A DNA stretch of 10,173 nucleotides from Planctomycetaceae bacterium (GTDB taxonomy: Bacteria; Planctomycetota; Planctomycetia; Planctomycetales; Planctomycetaceae). The position numbers and the translations under genes are program-made. Below, piece after piece: positions 1 through 5,343 of this stretch (position 1 is the stretch's first letter; every line of letters begins with the position of its first letter). The stretch is taken from contig JAGQQQ010000328.1 in NCBI GenBank assembly GCA_020426125.1, positions 1-10,173 on the forward strand, given 5' to 3'. Below the pieces are notes generated by a model. It made no database searches and was not told the origin of the DNA. It saw only the letters and a program-made list of their open reading frames with translations.

Positions 1-185
1 TTTCGCCCCTCAGGGGCTGCCTTCGTGAAGAGCCCAAGACACTTCGAATACGAATCCTTGAAGGTTGAAGCTTTCGTAACGAGCCGCCATTTCCCATAAA
101 GTTGCCCAAGAGGACGAACAGGTTCCAGCAAGAGATCATCGAAATGAGCGAATTCACATTCCGGACCAAAGTCTCTACGGCCCAC
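1..185 (-). CDS. Possible partial open frame running off the left edge, unrecognised
   Basis: From a GTG at 185-183 a minus-strand frame stays open for 61 codons to the window edge. It is bounded upstream by an in-frame stop around 220. The translation includes FGPECEFAHFDDLLLEPVRP and, near the edge, LGLFTKAAPEGR. It is hydrophilic with a mixed, protein-like composition, but I do not recognise a family. No Shine-Dalgarno is obvious at the GTG. A second minus frame in the same DNA is open from ATG 211 to the edge, and a third gives a 26-residue ORF (90 to 10) beginning MAARYESFNLQGFVFEVSW. With all three frames partly open, the coding status is doubtful. It could be the start of a gene cut by the edge, a decayed gene fragment or a dispersed repeat. 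Confidence 0.25.
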   Translation of the reverse strand, partial: MGRRDFGPECEFAHFDDLLLEPVRPLGQLYGKWRLVTKASTFKDSYSKCLGLFTKAAPEGR

Positions 186-291
186 TGCGGAACTCGTGGA
201 TGTCGCTCCATTTCAAAAAGATCGGTGCTTCTGAGATTGTGACAGAAATTCCCAGATCATTCCTAAACGGCGTTCTCATCCCGAAAATGGG
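186..291. other. Gap downstream of hisA, no clear terminator
   Basis: This is the gap between the hisA stop and the uncertain left-edge frame. On the minus strand a weak 5-bp stem (TTCTG/CAGAA) is followed about 9 nt later by TTTTT. That is too weak and too far from the T run to call as an intrinsic terminator. Nothing else is recognisable. Confidence 0.4.
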
Positions 292-1032
292 TTAATCCGC
301 GACGAGTCGGACCGCTTCCCGGACGTCGACTTTGCCCTCGTAAATGGCTCGGCCGGTGATGACGCCGACGATGTTGGAGTCCACTTTGGAAAGTGCGTAG
401 ACCTGTTCGATATCGCTCAACGTGGTCACGCCACCGGATGCGATCACAGGCAATCCTAACTTGGCGATTTCCGCCAAATCTTGAAGAGTCGCCGGGTCAA
501 TCCCCTGCATCATGCCGTCATTGGCGATATTCGTATAGATCACCGCCCCAATGGGCAGGCCGACATATTGGCTGGCCAGTTCCAGTGCCGGAGTCCGGGA
601 GACATCGAGCCAGCCTTCGGTGGCGACCATCGAGTCCTTCGCATCCAACCCGAGACAGACGCGGTTCGGAAACTCGTTGACCATTGACTGAAACCAGGCG
701 GGGTCCTTGAGTGCCTGTGTCCCGACGATGACGCGGTCGACTTCGAGGTCCTCCAGCATTTTGCGAACGGCTTCTTCCGTTCGAATGCCCCCGCCCACCT
801 GACAGGGGATCGATAAACTCTGCTTGATGCGATGGATGATATCCACGTTGATCGGCTCGCCCGCCTTGGCCCCGTCGAGGTCGACGATATGCAGACGGTG
901 GCCACCCTCCCGTTCCCAACGAAGGGCCATTTCCACCGGATCGTCCCCGAAGACCGTTTCCTGGGCATAGTCCCCTTGGCGAAGGCGGACACATTTCCCA
1001 TCGCGAATGTCAATGGCGGGAAGGATTTCCAT
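292..1032 (-). CDS. hisA: HisA, phosphoribosylformimino-5-aminoimidazole carboxamide ribotide isomerase
   Basis: HisA is the cytoplasmic (beta/alpha)8-barrel enzyme of histidine biosynthesis. It performs the Amadori rearrangement of ProFAR to PRFAR, the substrate of HisF/HisH. The 246-residue product is full length. It starts [17 protein letters not shown], with catalytic Asp8 in AIDIRDGK and the second catalytic Asp130 in CLGLDAK. Phosphate-binding segments are VGGGIR (79-84), ASGGV (198-202) and GRAIYEG (228-234). I chose ATG 1032 over an in-frame TTG at 1044 because MEILPAID is the family N-terminus; no good Shine-Dalgarno is visible for either. The segment usually read as YTDI-x-(R/K)DG is YTNIANDG here (166-173): Thr167 and Asp172 are kept, the Asp after Thr is Asn. 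It is the last gene of a minus-strand cluster, 66 nt after the AcpH-like gene. No other his gene is in the window. Confidence 0.96.
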   Translation of the reverse strand: MEILPAIDIRDGKCVRLRQGDYAQETVFGDDPVEMALRWEREGGHRLHIVDLDGAKAGEPINVDIIHRIKQSLSIPCQVGGGIRTEEAVRKMLEDLEVDRVIVGTQALKDPAWFQSMVNEFPNRVCLGLDAKDSMVATEGWLDVSRTPALELASQYVGLPIGAVIYTNIANDGMMQGIDPATLQDLAEIAKLGLPVIASGGVTTLSDIEQVYALSKVDSNIVGVITGRAIYEGKVDVREAVRLVAD

Positions 1033-1098
1033 AGAGGCACACAAATGATGAAGAACGGAACAAATCGCAGCGGATGGTGAGGATTCCCAAGTGACACG

Positions 1099-1767
1099 TC
1101 AACTCCGGCGGGCGTCATTCACCGCTACCGGGAGCAGATCGGGGAGACGGGGGCGAATCCAGTCTCGGCCCAGATCAAAGACTTCCGAAACGTCCGGCGG
1201 GAGCAACTCTAACTCGACTCTTCGCATGACCTGATTCATCCGTCGCAGCAACTGTGTGTTGTCGAGGTAGTCAACGAGAAACCGTTCTCGCCGGTAGAGT
1301 TCCACAAAGGTCGCCAGGTTTTCCGCCGGGACAGTCGACAGTTGCGACACCGTCTCTTCCACCAACTCGCCATCGACGGATTCCATCACATCGTAATAGG
1401 CTTCCAAATGGTGCGGGTGATCATCAATTAACACCGCGTCAATCAGGATTTCCAAGGTAATGTGACCAAGAAATCCGCACTTCCAACCGGCGTCCTCGGG
1501 CAGAATGCGGCGGTACTCCGCCCCTAGCACTCCGACGGCCTCGAAGAAGGCCGGCGTGCCGTGAAACCAGCGATCGTCATCCAGATGCTGCAAAATTCCG
1601 GCCGCGATCTGTTGGCCATCCGTTGATAACTCCGGGGTGGCTCGGTTCACCGATTTCGGACGGACGCGACACTTGCGGTTCACCACGCTCAGCCAGTCAG
1701 GGACCGCCAGCCCGGCGAGAAAATAGGGCTGATCCAGCCACGGCAACGCATGGGCGAAGTAATTCAC
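1099..1767 (-). CDS. AcpH-like (ACP phosphodiesterase-related) protein
   Basis: The 222-residue protein is predicted soluble. It begins VNYFAHALPWL, which resembles the MNFLAHLxLA start of E. coli AcpH, the acyl-carrier-protein phosphodiesterase that removes phosphopantetheine from ACP and is related to HD-fold hydrolases. Further matches in order are LAGLAVPDWLS (18-27, where AcpH has GNLLxDF), AGILQHLDDD (56-65, where AcpH has AGIxxHRxID) and GHITLEILIDAVLI (101-114, where AcpH has LDxxWDHFL). His6, Asp24, His61, His69, His102, Glu106 and Asp110 could be metal ligands, but the canonical HRxxD is altered, so ACP hydrolysis is not certain. GTG 1767 was chosen because homology starts there. 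A TTG at 1818 would add 17 Pro/Arg-rich residues read through a heptamer repeat. The gene follows the WecA-like gene by 47 nt and precedes hisA. Confidence 0.85.
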   Translation of the reverse strand: MNYFAHALPWLDQPYFLAGLAVPDWLSVVNRKCRVRPKSVNRATPELSTDGQQIAAGILQHLDDDRWFHGTPAFFEAVGVLGAEYRRILPEDAGWKCGFLGHITLEILIDAVLIDDHPHHLEAYYDVMESVDGELVEETVSQLSTVPAENLATFVELYRRERFLVDYLDNTQLLRRMNQVMRRVELELLPPDVSEVFDLGRDWIRPRLPDLLPVAVNDARRS

Positions 1768-1774
1768 GGGAAGC

Positions 1775-1792
1775 GGGGGTCGGGGGTCGGGA
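1775..1792. repeat. Short G-rich heptamer repeat in the gap upstream of the AcpH-like gene
   Basis: Two exact tandem copies of GGGGTCG (1776-1782 and 1783-1789) are followed by GGGAGATGG. The repeat occupies much of the 47-nt gap between the WecA-like and AcpH-like genes. It lies just upstream of the chosen GTG, where a ribosome-binding site would be expected. The same type of heptamer recurs at 4483-4510. Confidence 0.6.
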
Positions 1793-1814
1793 GATGGACG
1801 GACGAGCGGGCATC

Positions 1815-2999
1815 TCAATTCTCGTCGGAAAAAGTCGCGGGCTCAGCGCTTTCTGGGCCGGACTCCGGCATTATCGAGGTCTGAGCATCTCGGGCAAGGG
1901 CCTTTTCCCGACCGGTCATTTCCAGAATTGTGACGACCACGAATAGCGAGCAGATCAGAGCCACCACAAGGAGCGCGCCTGTCCACCCATCGACGTGGTA
2001 CAGCAACAAGGCTCCCAGACCGGTGGCCAACGTCAGAAAGTGAACCGTCAACACGGCGTGCGGCTTACTCAGCCCCAGATCCACAAGTCGATGGGAAATA
2101 TGGTTTCGATCCGCGTGGAACGGACTCCGGCCCCGCGACAGACGAATCAGGACTACCGAAGTCACGTCAAACAAAGGAATTGCCAGGATACATAACGGGG
2201 CCAGCATAACATGCCGAGACCCTGCGTTTTCGTCATAGAAAGTTCCCAACACGGTAAAACATCCCAGCAGCAATCCTAATACCGTGCTGCCGGCGTCTCC
2301 CATAAAAATCTTGGCGGGAGGGCGATTGTGAACCAGAAACCCGGCGGTCGCCCCGGCGATGATCAGCAAACAGGCTCCGACGAACCAGCGGGGTTCCCCA
2401 GTCGCGACCAGCATGATGTGGGCGAACATCAGTGAGACAATCAATGCGATCCCTCCGGCGAGAGCGTCCATGTTGTCGAGAAAGTTGACCGCATTGATCA
2501 GGACCACGAGCCAAACACCCGTGAGAACCATCCCCACCCACGGCTGAGAAATAAAAACCGTGGCCCGGACTTCCCCGAATGTGACGAGAAAACTGGCGGT
2601 GAGGACTTGGATCGCCAAGCGCGCCTTCCAGGAGATCCCCCAGCGGTCATCGTAGAGACCGATCAGCATCAACACGGTCGCAGCGACGAGCACCGATCCC
2701 AGTTGCGGCGCTCGGACTTGAACCCCGGAAAAATGTTGGGCGATCTGGGCCGGAATCCAGTCTGGAACGGAATGACTTCCCGTATACGACCATGCGATCA
2801 GTAACCCCAGCAATAGAGGCCCCGCAATTCCGAAATAGACGCCCACCCCTCCCCCCAAAGGGACTGGTGTGGCGTGGACCTTCCTTGCGGCGGGTTGGTC
2901 GACCAGGCCCCATCGAGGGGCAAGTCCCCGCATCAACCATGTCGACAACCAGGCCACCGCAAAGGCGGGCACCGTGCAAATGAGAAAAAACCAGAGCAT
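1815..2999 (-). CDS. WecA/MraY-family polyprenyl-phosphate sugar-1-phosphate transferase
   Basis: This is an integral membrane enzyme that moves a sugar-1-phosphate (typically GlcNAc- or related-1-P) from a UDP-sugar to a polyprenyl phosphate, starting a lipid-linked glycan. The 394 residues form about ten or eleven hydrophobic segments. Family motifs appear in order: GLVDQPAARKVHATPVPLGG (31-50), LIGLYDDRW with Asp117-Asp118, NAVNFLDNMDALAGG (169-183) with Asp175 and Asp178, PPAKIFMGDAGS (227-238) with Asp235, and PFHADRNHISHRLVDLG (293-309), the cytosolic HxxH loop. The length and the R-K-H-x-x-P-x-P-x-G-G block fit WecA/TagO better than MraY. The loop 71-100 between early membrane segments is rather long. 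The C-terminal 30 residues are hydrophilic and Ser/Glu-rich. ATG 2999 puts a hydrophobic segment at the N-terminus; no clear Shine-Dalgarno precedes it. It leads the cluster with the AcpH-like gene and hisA. Substrate sugar and pathway (O-antigen, teichoic-like or exopolysaccharide) cannot be read from the sequence. Confidence 0.93.
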   Translation of the reverse strand: MLWFFLICTVPAFAVAWLSTWLMRGLAPRWGLVDQPAARKVHATPVPLGGGVGVYFGIAGPLLLGLLIAWSYTGSHSVPDWIPAQIAQHFSGVQVRAPQLGSVLVAATVLMLIGLYDDRWGISWKARLAIQVLTASFLVTFGEVRATVFISQPWVGMVLTGVWLVVLINAVNFLDNMDALAGGIALIVSLMFAHIMLVATGEPRWFVGACLLIIAGATAGFLVHNRPPAKIFMGDAGSTVLGLLLGCFTVLGTFYDENAGSRHVMLAPLCILAIPLFDVTSVVLIRLSRGRSPFHADRNHISHRLVDLGLSKPHAVLTVHFLTLATGLGALLLYHVDGWTGALLVVALICSLFVVVTILEMTGREKALARDAQTSIMPESGPESAEPATFSDEN

Positions 3000-3159
3000 C
3001 GACCGGCGAGCCGCGAAGTGGAGAAAATGGCAGTTACGCGAAGAAGACTATCCAAACCAAAGAAATCTCGCGACACCAGGATATCGCCCGCCGCGACACT
3101 CAGAGAAAGGGGGCAGGATTTGGAAACCCTTCGATGCGATTCGCGGTATCCAGGGTCTG

Positions 3160-3198
3160 AAAAAAAGAAAACGCCGCCGGGAGGGGGTTCCGGCGGCG
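3160..3198 (-). terminator. Intrinsic terminator of csrA
   Basis: On the minus strand a perfect 9-bp GC stem (CGCCGCCGG/CCGGCGGCG, arms 3190-3198 and 3172-3180, 9-nt loop) is followed directly by TTTTCTTTTTTT. It lies 40 nt after the csrA stop. It separates csrA from the WecA-like cluster, which therefore probably has its own promoter in 3000-3159. I cannot pick a convincing promoter there. Confidence 0.9.
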
Positions 3199-3238
3199 CT
3201 TCTATCGTAAACGGCAAGTGCGAGGTCATCCAACCGCG

Positions 3239-3445
3239 TCACGATGCCGATGCAGCCTGATCCCCATTGGCTTGGGTCTGGCGTTCACGTTGAATCGCTT
3301 CGTAGACTTCTTGTCGGTGCACGGGAACCTCCGTCGGTGCCTGAATTCCCAATCGCACCTTGTCTCCGCGAATATCGACGACAGTGATAACGATATTGTC
3401 GCCTATGATGATGCTTTCATCCCGATGTCGCGACAGTACGAGCAT
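3239..3445 (-). CDS. csrA: CsrA, carbon storage regulator / translational repressor
   Basis: CsrA is a small dimeric RNA-binding protein that recognises GGA motifs in mRNA leaders and controls translation or stability. The 68-residue product carries the whole fold: [18 protein letters not shown] (strands 1-2), [15 protein letters not shown] (strands 3-4) and [15 protein letters not shown] (strand 5 and the C-terminal helix). RNA-contacting Leu4 and Arg44 (in VHRQEVY) are conserved. Residues 54-68 form a Gln/Ala/Ser-rich tail, as is usual. ATG 3445 is supported by the family N-terminus and by AGGAG eight nucleotides upstream. The gene is alone in its transcript, ended by a strong terminator, and divergent from the DUF151 gene. 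No flagellar neighbours or FliW are in the window. Confidence 0.97.
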   Translation of the reverse strand: MLVLSRHRDESIIIGDNIVITVVDIRGDKVRLGIQAPTEVPVHRQEVYEAIQRERQTQANGDQAASAS

Positions 3446-3460
3446 CTTCCTGACTCCTCG
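3446..3460 (-). promoter_or_regulatory. csrA ribosome-binding site with two GGA motifs
   Basis: The minus strand just before the csrA ATG reads CGAGGAGTCAGGAAG. AGGAG (3454-3458) is the Shine-Dalgarno with 8-nt spacing. Two GGA triplets sit in it and next to the start codon. GGA at the ribosome-binding site is the known basis of CsrA autorepression in other bacteria, so autoregulation is plausible here by inference. Confidence 0.55.
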
Positions 3461-3602
3461 TTTGGGCCCGATGCATTTGATCCGTCTGACTCATTTGAGA
3501 GTTGACGATGGCCACCAGGCATATTGAAGGGGGCTTGAAACCTGTTTGGCGATGGAAGGTCGCGCATTCCCCAGCGTCCGTCGACTTGACTTGACTGCGA
3601 AA

Positions 3603-3629
3603 AAGTGGACATATGTCACCAATCCACTT
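3603..3629. promoter_or_regulatory. Inverted repeat AAGTGGA/TCCACTT containing a 10-bp palindrome
   Basis: Perfect 7-bp arms AAGTGGA (3603-3609) and TCCACTT (3623-3629) flank a 13-nt spacer. The perfect palindrome GACATATGTC (3608-3617) overlaps the left arm. It sits about 160 bp upstream of csrA. On the minus strand the stem is followed by a few T residues, so a weak terminator or an operator are both possible. Confidence 0.4.
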
Positions 3630-3767
3630 CTTTATTGTCGTCCGCCGTTCTCATCGGAGCGTGCAAACGTCCCTTCCATCGTACTGGTAGTGATCGTCCA
3701 AAAGTGAACTGAGGAAGGACAACGAGTTTGGAGAAAATCGGATGGGTTCGGAGTGTGCGTGGAGCCT

Positions 3768-3782
3768 ATCGACTTTGTCGAT
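3768..3782. promoter_or_regulatory. Short palindrome ATCGAC-TTT-GTCGAT
   Basis: Perfect 6-bp arms with a 3-nt spacer lie in the middle of the divergent csrA/DUF151 region. It could be a regulator half-site pair, or chance. Confidence 0.3.
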
Positions 3783-3813
3783 TGTTCCGGAGAGCGGCCG
3801 ATGGCCACACAAC

Positions 3814-3835
3814 AATCAACCAATATCGGTTGATT
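3814..3835. promoter_or_regulatory. 22-bp near-perfect palindrome, candidate operator
   Basis: The arms AATCAACC (3814-3821) and GGTTGATT (3828-3835) are perfect inverses. The six central bases AATATC are palindromic except at the outer pair. Overall, ten of eleven base pairs match. It lies about 80 bp upstream of the proposed -35 of the DUF151 gene. Its size and symmetry suit a dimeric DNA-binding regulator, or a hairpin if transcribed; no T run follows it. Confidence 0.5.
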
Positions 3836-3915
3836 CTTGGCAACTGGGGAATTTCCTCGAAGCCGGCGCGAAACTCAGGACTTCCATTTCGTTTTCCAAA
3901 TTACTCCGGGAGAAC

Positions 3916-3945
3916 TTGAAGCGACGAAACAGCGGCCTCTATACT
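3916..3945 (+). promoter_or_regulatory. Candidate sigma-70-type promoter for the DUF151 nuclease gene
   Basis: TTGAAG (3916-3921, 4 of 6 to TTGACA) is followed after 18 nt by TATACT (3940-3945, 5 of 6 to TATAAT). Transcription would begin near 3952, giving a leader of about 116 nt before GTG 4068. Confidence 0.45.
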
Positions 3946-3974
3946 CGATCGATTCGCCCGTCACATTCCCTGTG

Positions 3975-3997
3975 ATGACTGTCATTGGATCAGTCAT
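3975..3997 (+). promoter_or_regulatory. Leader hairpin with GGA in the loop (candidate CsrA site)
   Basis: Perfect 7-bp stem ATGACTG/CAGTCAT with the 9-nt loop TCATTGGAT. The loop presents GGAT, the core of CsrA sites, which favour GGA in hairpin loops. More GGA triplets follow in the leader at 4000, 4036, 4042 and 4056; the last overlaps the Shine-Dalgarno GGGGGAG (4053-4059). Confidence 0.4.
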
Positions 3998-4067
3998 GGG
4001 GATGAGGGCTGACAGTGATCGATGCCATGCTGCTTGGAAGGGGAGCTGGCTTGGGGGAGTTGATGCC

Positions 4068-4475
4068 GTGCTTGTCCGCATGGAGCTTGCCAGGATTATT
4101 ATTAGCGAAATCAACGACCAGCAGATTGTCTTTCTGCGCGAAGTCGAGGGGGATAAGAACCGGTCATTCCCCATCTTGATCGGCATCTTCGAAGCAACCA
4201 GCATTGACCGACGGGTTCAGGGACACGTTCCTCAGCGACCTCTCACACACGACCTGTTGAAGAACGTGATTGAGGAACTGGGTGGACAAGTCCGGGACAT
4301 CGTGATTACCAATCTTGTCGATCACACCTACTATGCCGTGATCCGGATCGAAAAAGACGGCGAAATCATTGAGATCGATAGCCGTCCCAGCGACGCCATC
4401 GCCTTGGCCACCCACTACGATCCGCACCTTCCCATCTACGTCGACGAAGACGTCCTCGACGAAGCGATCACGTAA
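4068..4475 (+). CDS. Bifunctional nuclease family protein (DUF151/BFN)
   Basis: The product is a small soluble protein of 135 residues, within the usual family size. DUF151 members related to plant BFN1 and mycobacterial proteins have been linked to RNase/DNase activity; biochemical data are sparse, so function here is by family. Visible motifs are ELARIIISEINDQQIVFLRE (6-25), FPILIGIFEA (34-43), RPLTHDLLKNVIEELG (57-72) and IDSRPSDAIALA (103-114). The frame is open back to 3837, but nothing upstream resembles the family. GTG 4068 has GGGGGAG with 8-nt spacing, whereas ATG 4080 (MELARIII) would lie about 20 nt from it, so GTG is preferred. It is monocistronic and divergent from csrA. Its 116-nt leader, rich in GGA, suggests post-transcriptional control by CsrA (inference). 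Confidence 0.92.
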   Translation: MLVRMELARIIISEINDQQIVFLREVEGDKNRSFPILIGIFEATSIDRRVQGHVPQRPLTHDLLKNVIEELGGQVRDIVITNLVDHTYYAVIRIEKDGEIIEIDSRPSDAIALATHYDPHLPIYVDEDVLDEAIT

Positions 4476-4482
4476 GCGAATA

Positions 4483-4510
4483 GGGGTCAGGGGCCGGAGG
4501 TCAGAGGTCA
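4483..4510. repeat. Four tandem heptamers of the GGGGTCA type
   Basis: Four 7-bp units in register read GGGGTCA, GGGGCCG, GAGGTCA, GAGGTCA. They lie 7 nt after the DUF151 stop in the 76-bp gap between two convergent genes. They match the GGGGTCG units at 1776-1789. No terminator hairpin is evident in this gap. Confidence 0.65.
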
Positions 4511-4551
4511 GGAGTTTTCTCTCGCCTCTCCTCTCTACTCCCTCCTCTCTC
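4511..4551. repeat. CT-rich tract directly behind the SDR stop codon
   Basis: On the minus strand the SDR gene's TGA is followed at once by a purine tract of GAGAGAGAGGAGGG type, about 40 nt with few pyrimidines. A similar tract follows the stop of the M24 peptidase gene at 6283-6327. It may be part of the same dispersed element as the adjacent heptamers. Confidence 0.55.
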
Positions 4552-5340
4552 TCACCATGCCGTCCAGCCGCCGTCGACGAGGAGGTTCTGGCCGGTGACG
4601 TAGCTGCTGGCTTCGGACGCGAGGAACACGATGGCCCCCTTGAGTTCATCGGGACGGCCCATCCGCCCCATCGGGGACTTCTGCTTGAGGCGTTCGACCA
4701 TCGCTTGGGGGGCTTTCTCGCTGGGGAATGGTCCGGGACTCAGACAGTTAACACGGACATTGTCCTGCGCCCAGTACACGGCCAAGTGCCGCGTCAGATG
4801 GACGATTCCCCCTTTGAGAGCATGGTACGCCACCGGACTGGCTGTGGTGACTCCCGCGTAGGCCTCTGGGTACGATCCAACGACGCCATACATCGAGCCC
4901 AGCATGATCACGCTCCCCGATCGGCCGGATTCCACGAGATGGTTGCGAAACTCGCGTGCGAGCAAAAAGTAGCCGGTGGCGTTCGACAGTTGCCGATTGA
5001 ATTGCTCCCCTGAGACAGTCGTCCAGTCCTCACCGACCGGGAAGTTTCCGTTGTTCACGAGAATGTCGATCCCCCCGGCCTGTTCGACAGCCGCCGCGAA
5101 TCCCTGCTCGATCGAGTCTTCCTTGAGCTGGTCCATCGCGATTCCCAGATGCCGACCTTGTTCGACGCCTCCGAGTGCGGCGGCGGTTTCGTTTGCTTTC
5201 TCCTGCTCGCGGCTGGAGACAATCACACGAGCGCCGGCTTCCGCCAATGCGGCGGAGAGTGCTTGCCCCAGATAACCGCTGGCCCCGGTAATCAGGGCGG
5301 TTTTCCCGGTCAGATCAAACAGTTCCTGAACAGTTGGCAT
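4552..5340 (-). CDS. Short-chain dehydrogenase/reductase (SDR)
   Basis: A classical-size (262 residues) cytoplasmic NAD(P)-dependent oxidoreductase. The Rossmann cofactor motif is TGASGYLG (18-25), a spacing variant of TGxxxGxG. Arg44 after strand 2 hints at NADP(H). The usual NNAG appears as NNGN (96-99). The catalytic tetrad is Asn120, Ser149 (MLGSMYG), Tyr172 and Lys176 (YHALK). The C-terminus has RVNCLSPGPFPSE, GRMGRPDELKGAIVFLAS and VTGQNLLVDGGW, typical of polyol, sugar-acid or 3-oxoacyl-type SDRs; the substrate cannot be assigned. It starts 3 nt after the aldo/keto reductase stop, with GGAG inside the end of that gene, so the two are translationally coupled. It ends the minus-strand operon with the M24 enzyme and converges on DUF151. 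Confidence 0.94.
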   Translation of the reverse strand: MPTVQELFDLTGKTALITGASGYLGQALSAALAEAGARVIVSSREQEKANETAAALGGVEQGRHLGIAMDQLKEDSIEQGFAAAVEQAGGIDILVNNGNFPVGEDWTTVSGEQFNRQLSNATGYFLLAREFRNHLVESGRSGSVIMLGSMYGVVGSYPEAYAGVTTASPVAYHALKGGIVHLTRHLAVYWAQDNVRVNCLSPGPFPSEKAPQAMVERLKQKSPMGRMGRPDELKGAIVFLASEASSYVTGQNLLVDGGWTAW

Positions 5341-5343
5341 GTC

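Larger units (their letters stand above)
3446..4067. other. Long divergent non-coding region between csrA and the DUF151 nuclease
   Basis: About 620 bp lie between two divergent genes. It holds several inverted repeats, a plausible promoter for the plus-strand gene and a structured leader, listed separately. Open frames of 60-70 codons exist on both strands (for example 3728-3919 plus and 3403-3612 minus). They show no recognisable family, and the latter overlaps the csrA start, so I do not call them. A csrA promoter must lie here, but no good -35/-10 pair is visible on the minus strand. An unannotated small RNA is possible. Confidence 0.6.

Noticed and set aside
5..17. GC hairpin GCCCC-TCA-GGGGC at the left edge as a terminator
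   Set aside because: Only 5 bp, with no T run on either strand inside the window, and the edge hides the rest.
540..1118. 192-codon minus-strand ORF overlapping hisA
   Set aside because: The hisA frame carries every family motif. The overlapping frame is Arg/Pro/Ser-rich as expected for a shadow in GC-rich DNA.
2933..3242. Minus-strand ORFs of 98 and 64 codons between csrA and the WecA-like gene
   Set aside because: They run through the csrA terminator hairpin and overlap the csrA or WecA-like gene, with no recognisable domain.
3403..3612. Minus-strand ORF of 69 codons upstream of and overlapping csrA
   Set aside because: It overlaps the csrA start in another frame, has no recognisable family and a Ser/Gly/Asn-rich random-looking composition. 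It is more likely csrA leader sequence.
3728..3919. Plus-strand ORF of 63 codons with a TTG start before the DUF151 gene
   Set aside because: No family resemblance and only a distant AGGAAGG. It contains the 15-bp and 22-bp palindromes, which fits a regulatory region better than a gene.
3837..4067. Upstream extension of the DUF151 frame by 77 codons
   Set aside because: The extension shares nothing with the family, contains the proposed promoter and leader hairpin, and the GTG at 4068 has a well-placed Shine-Dalgarno.
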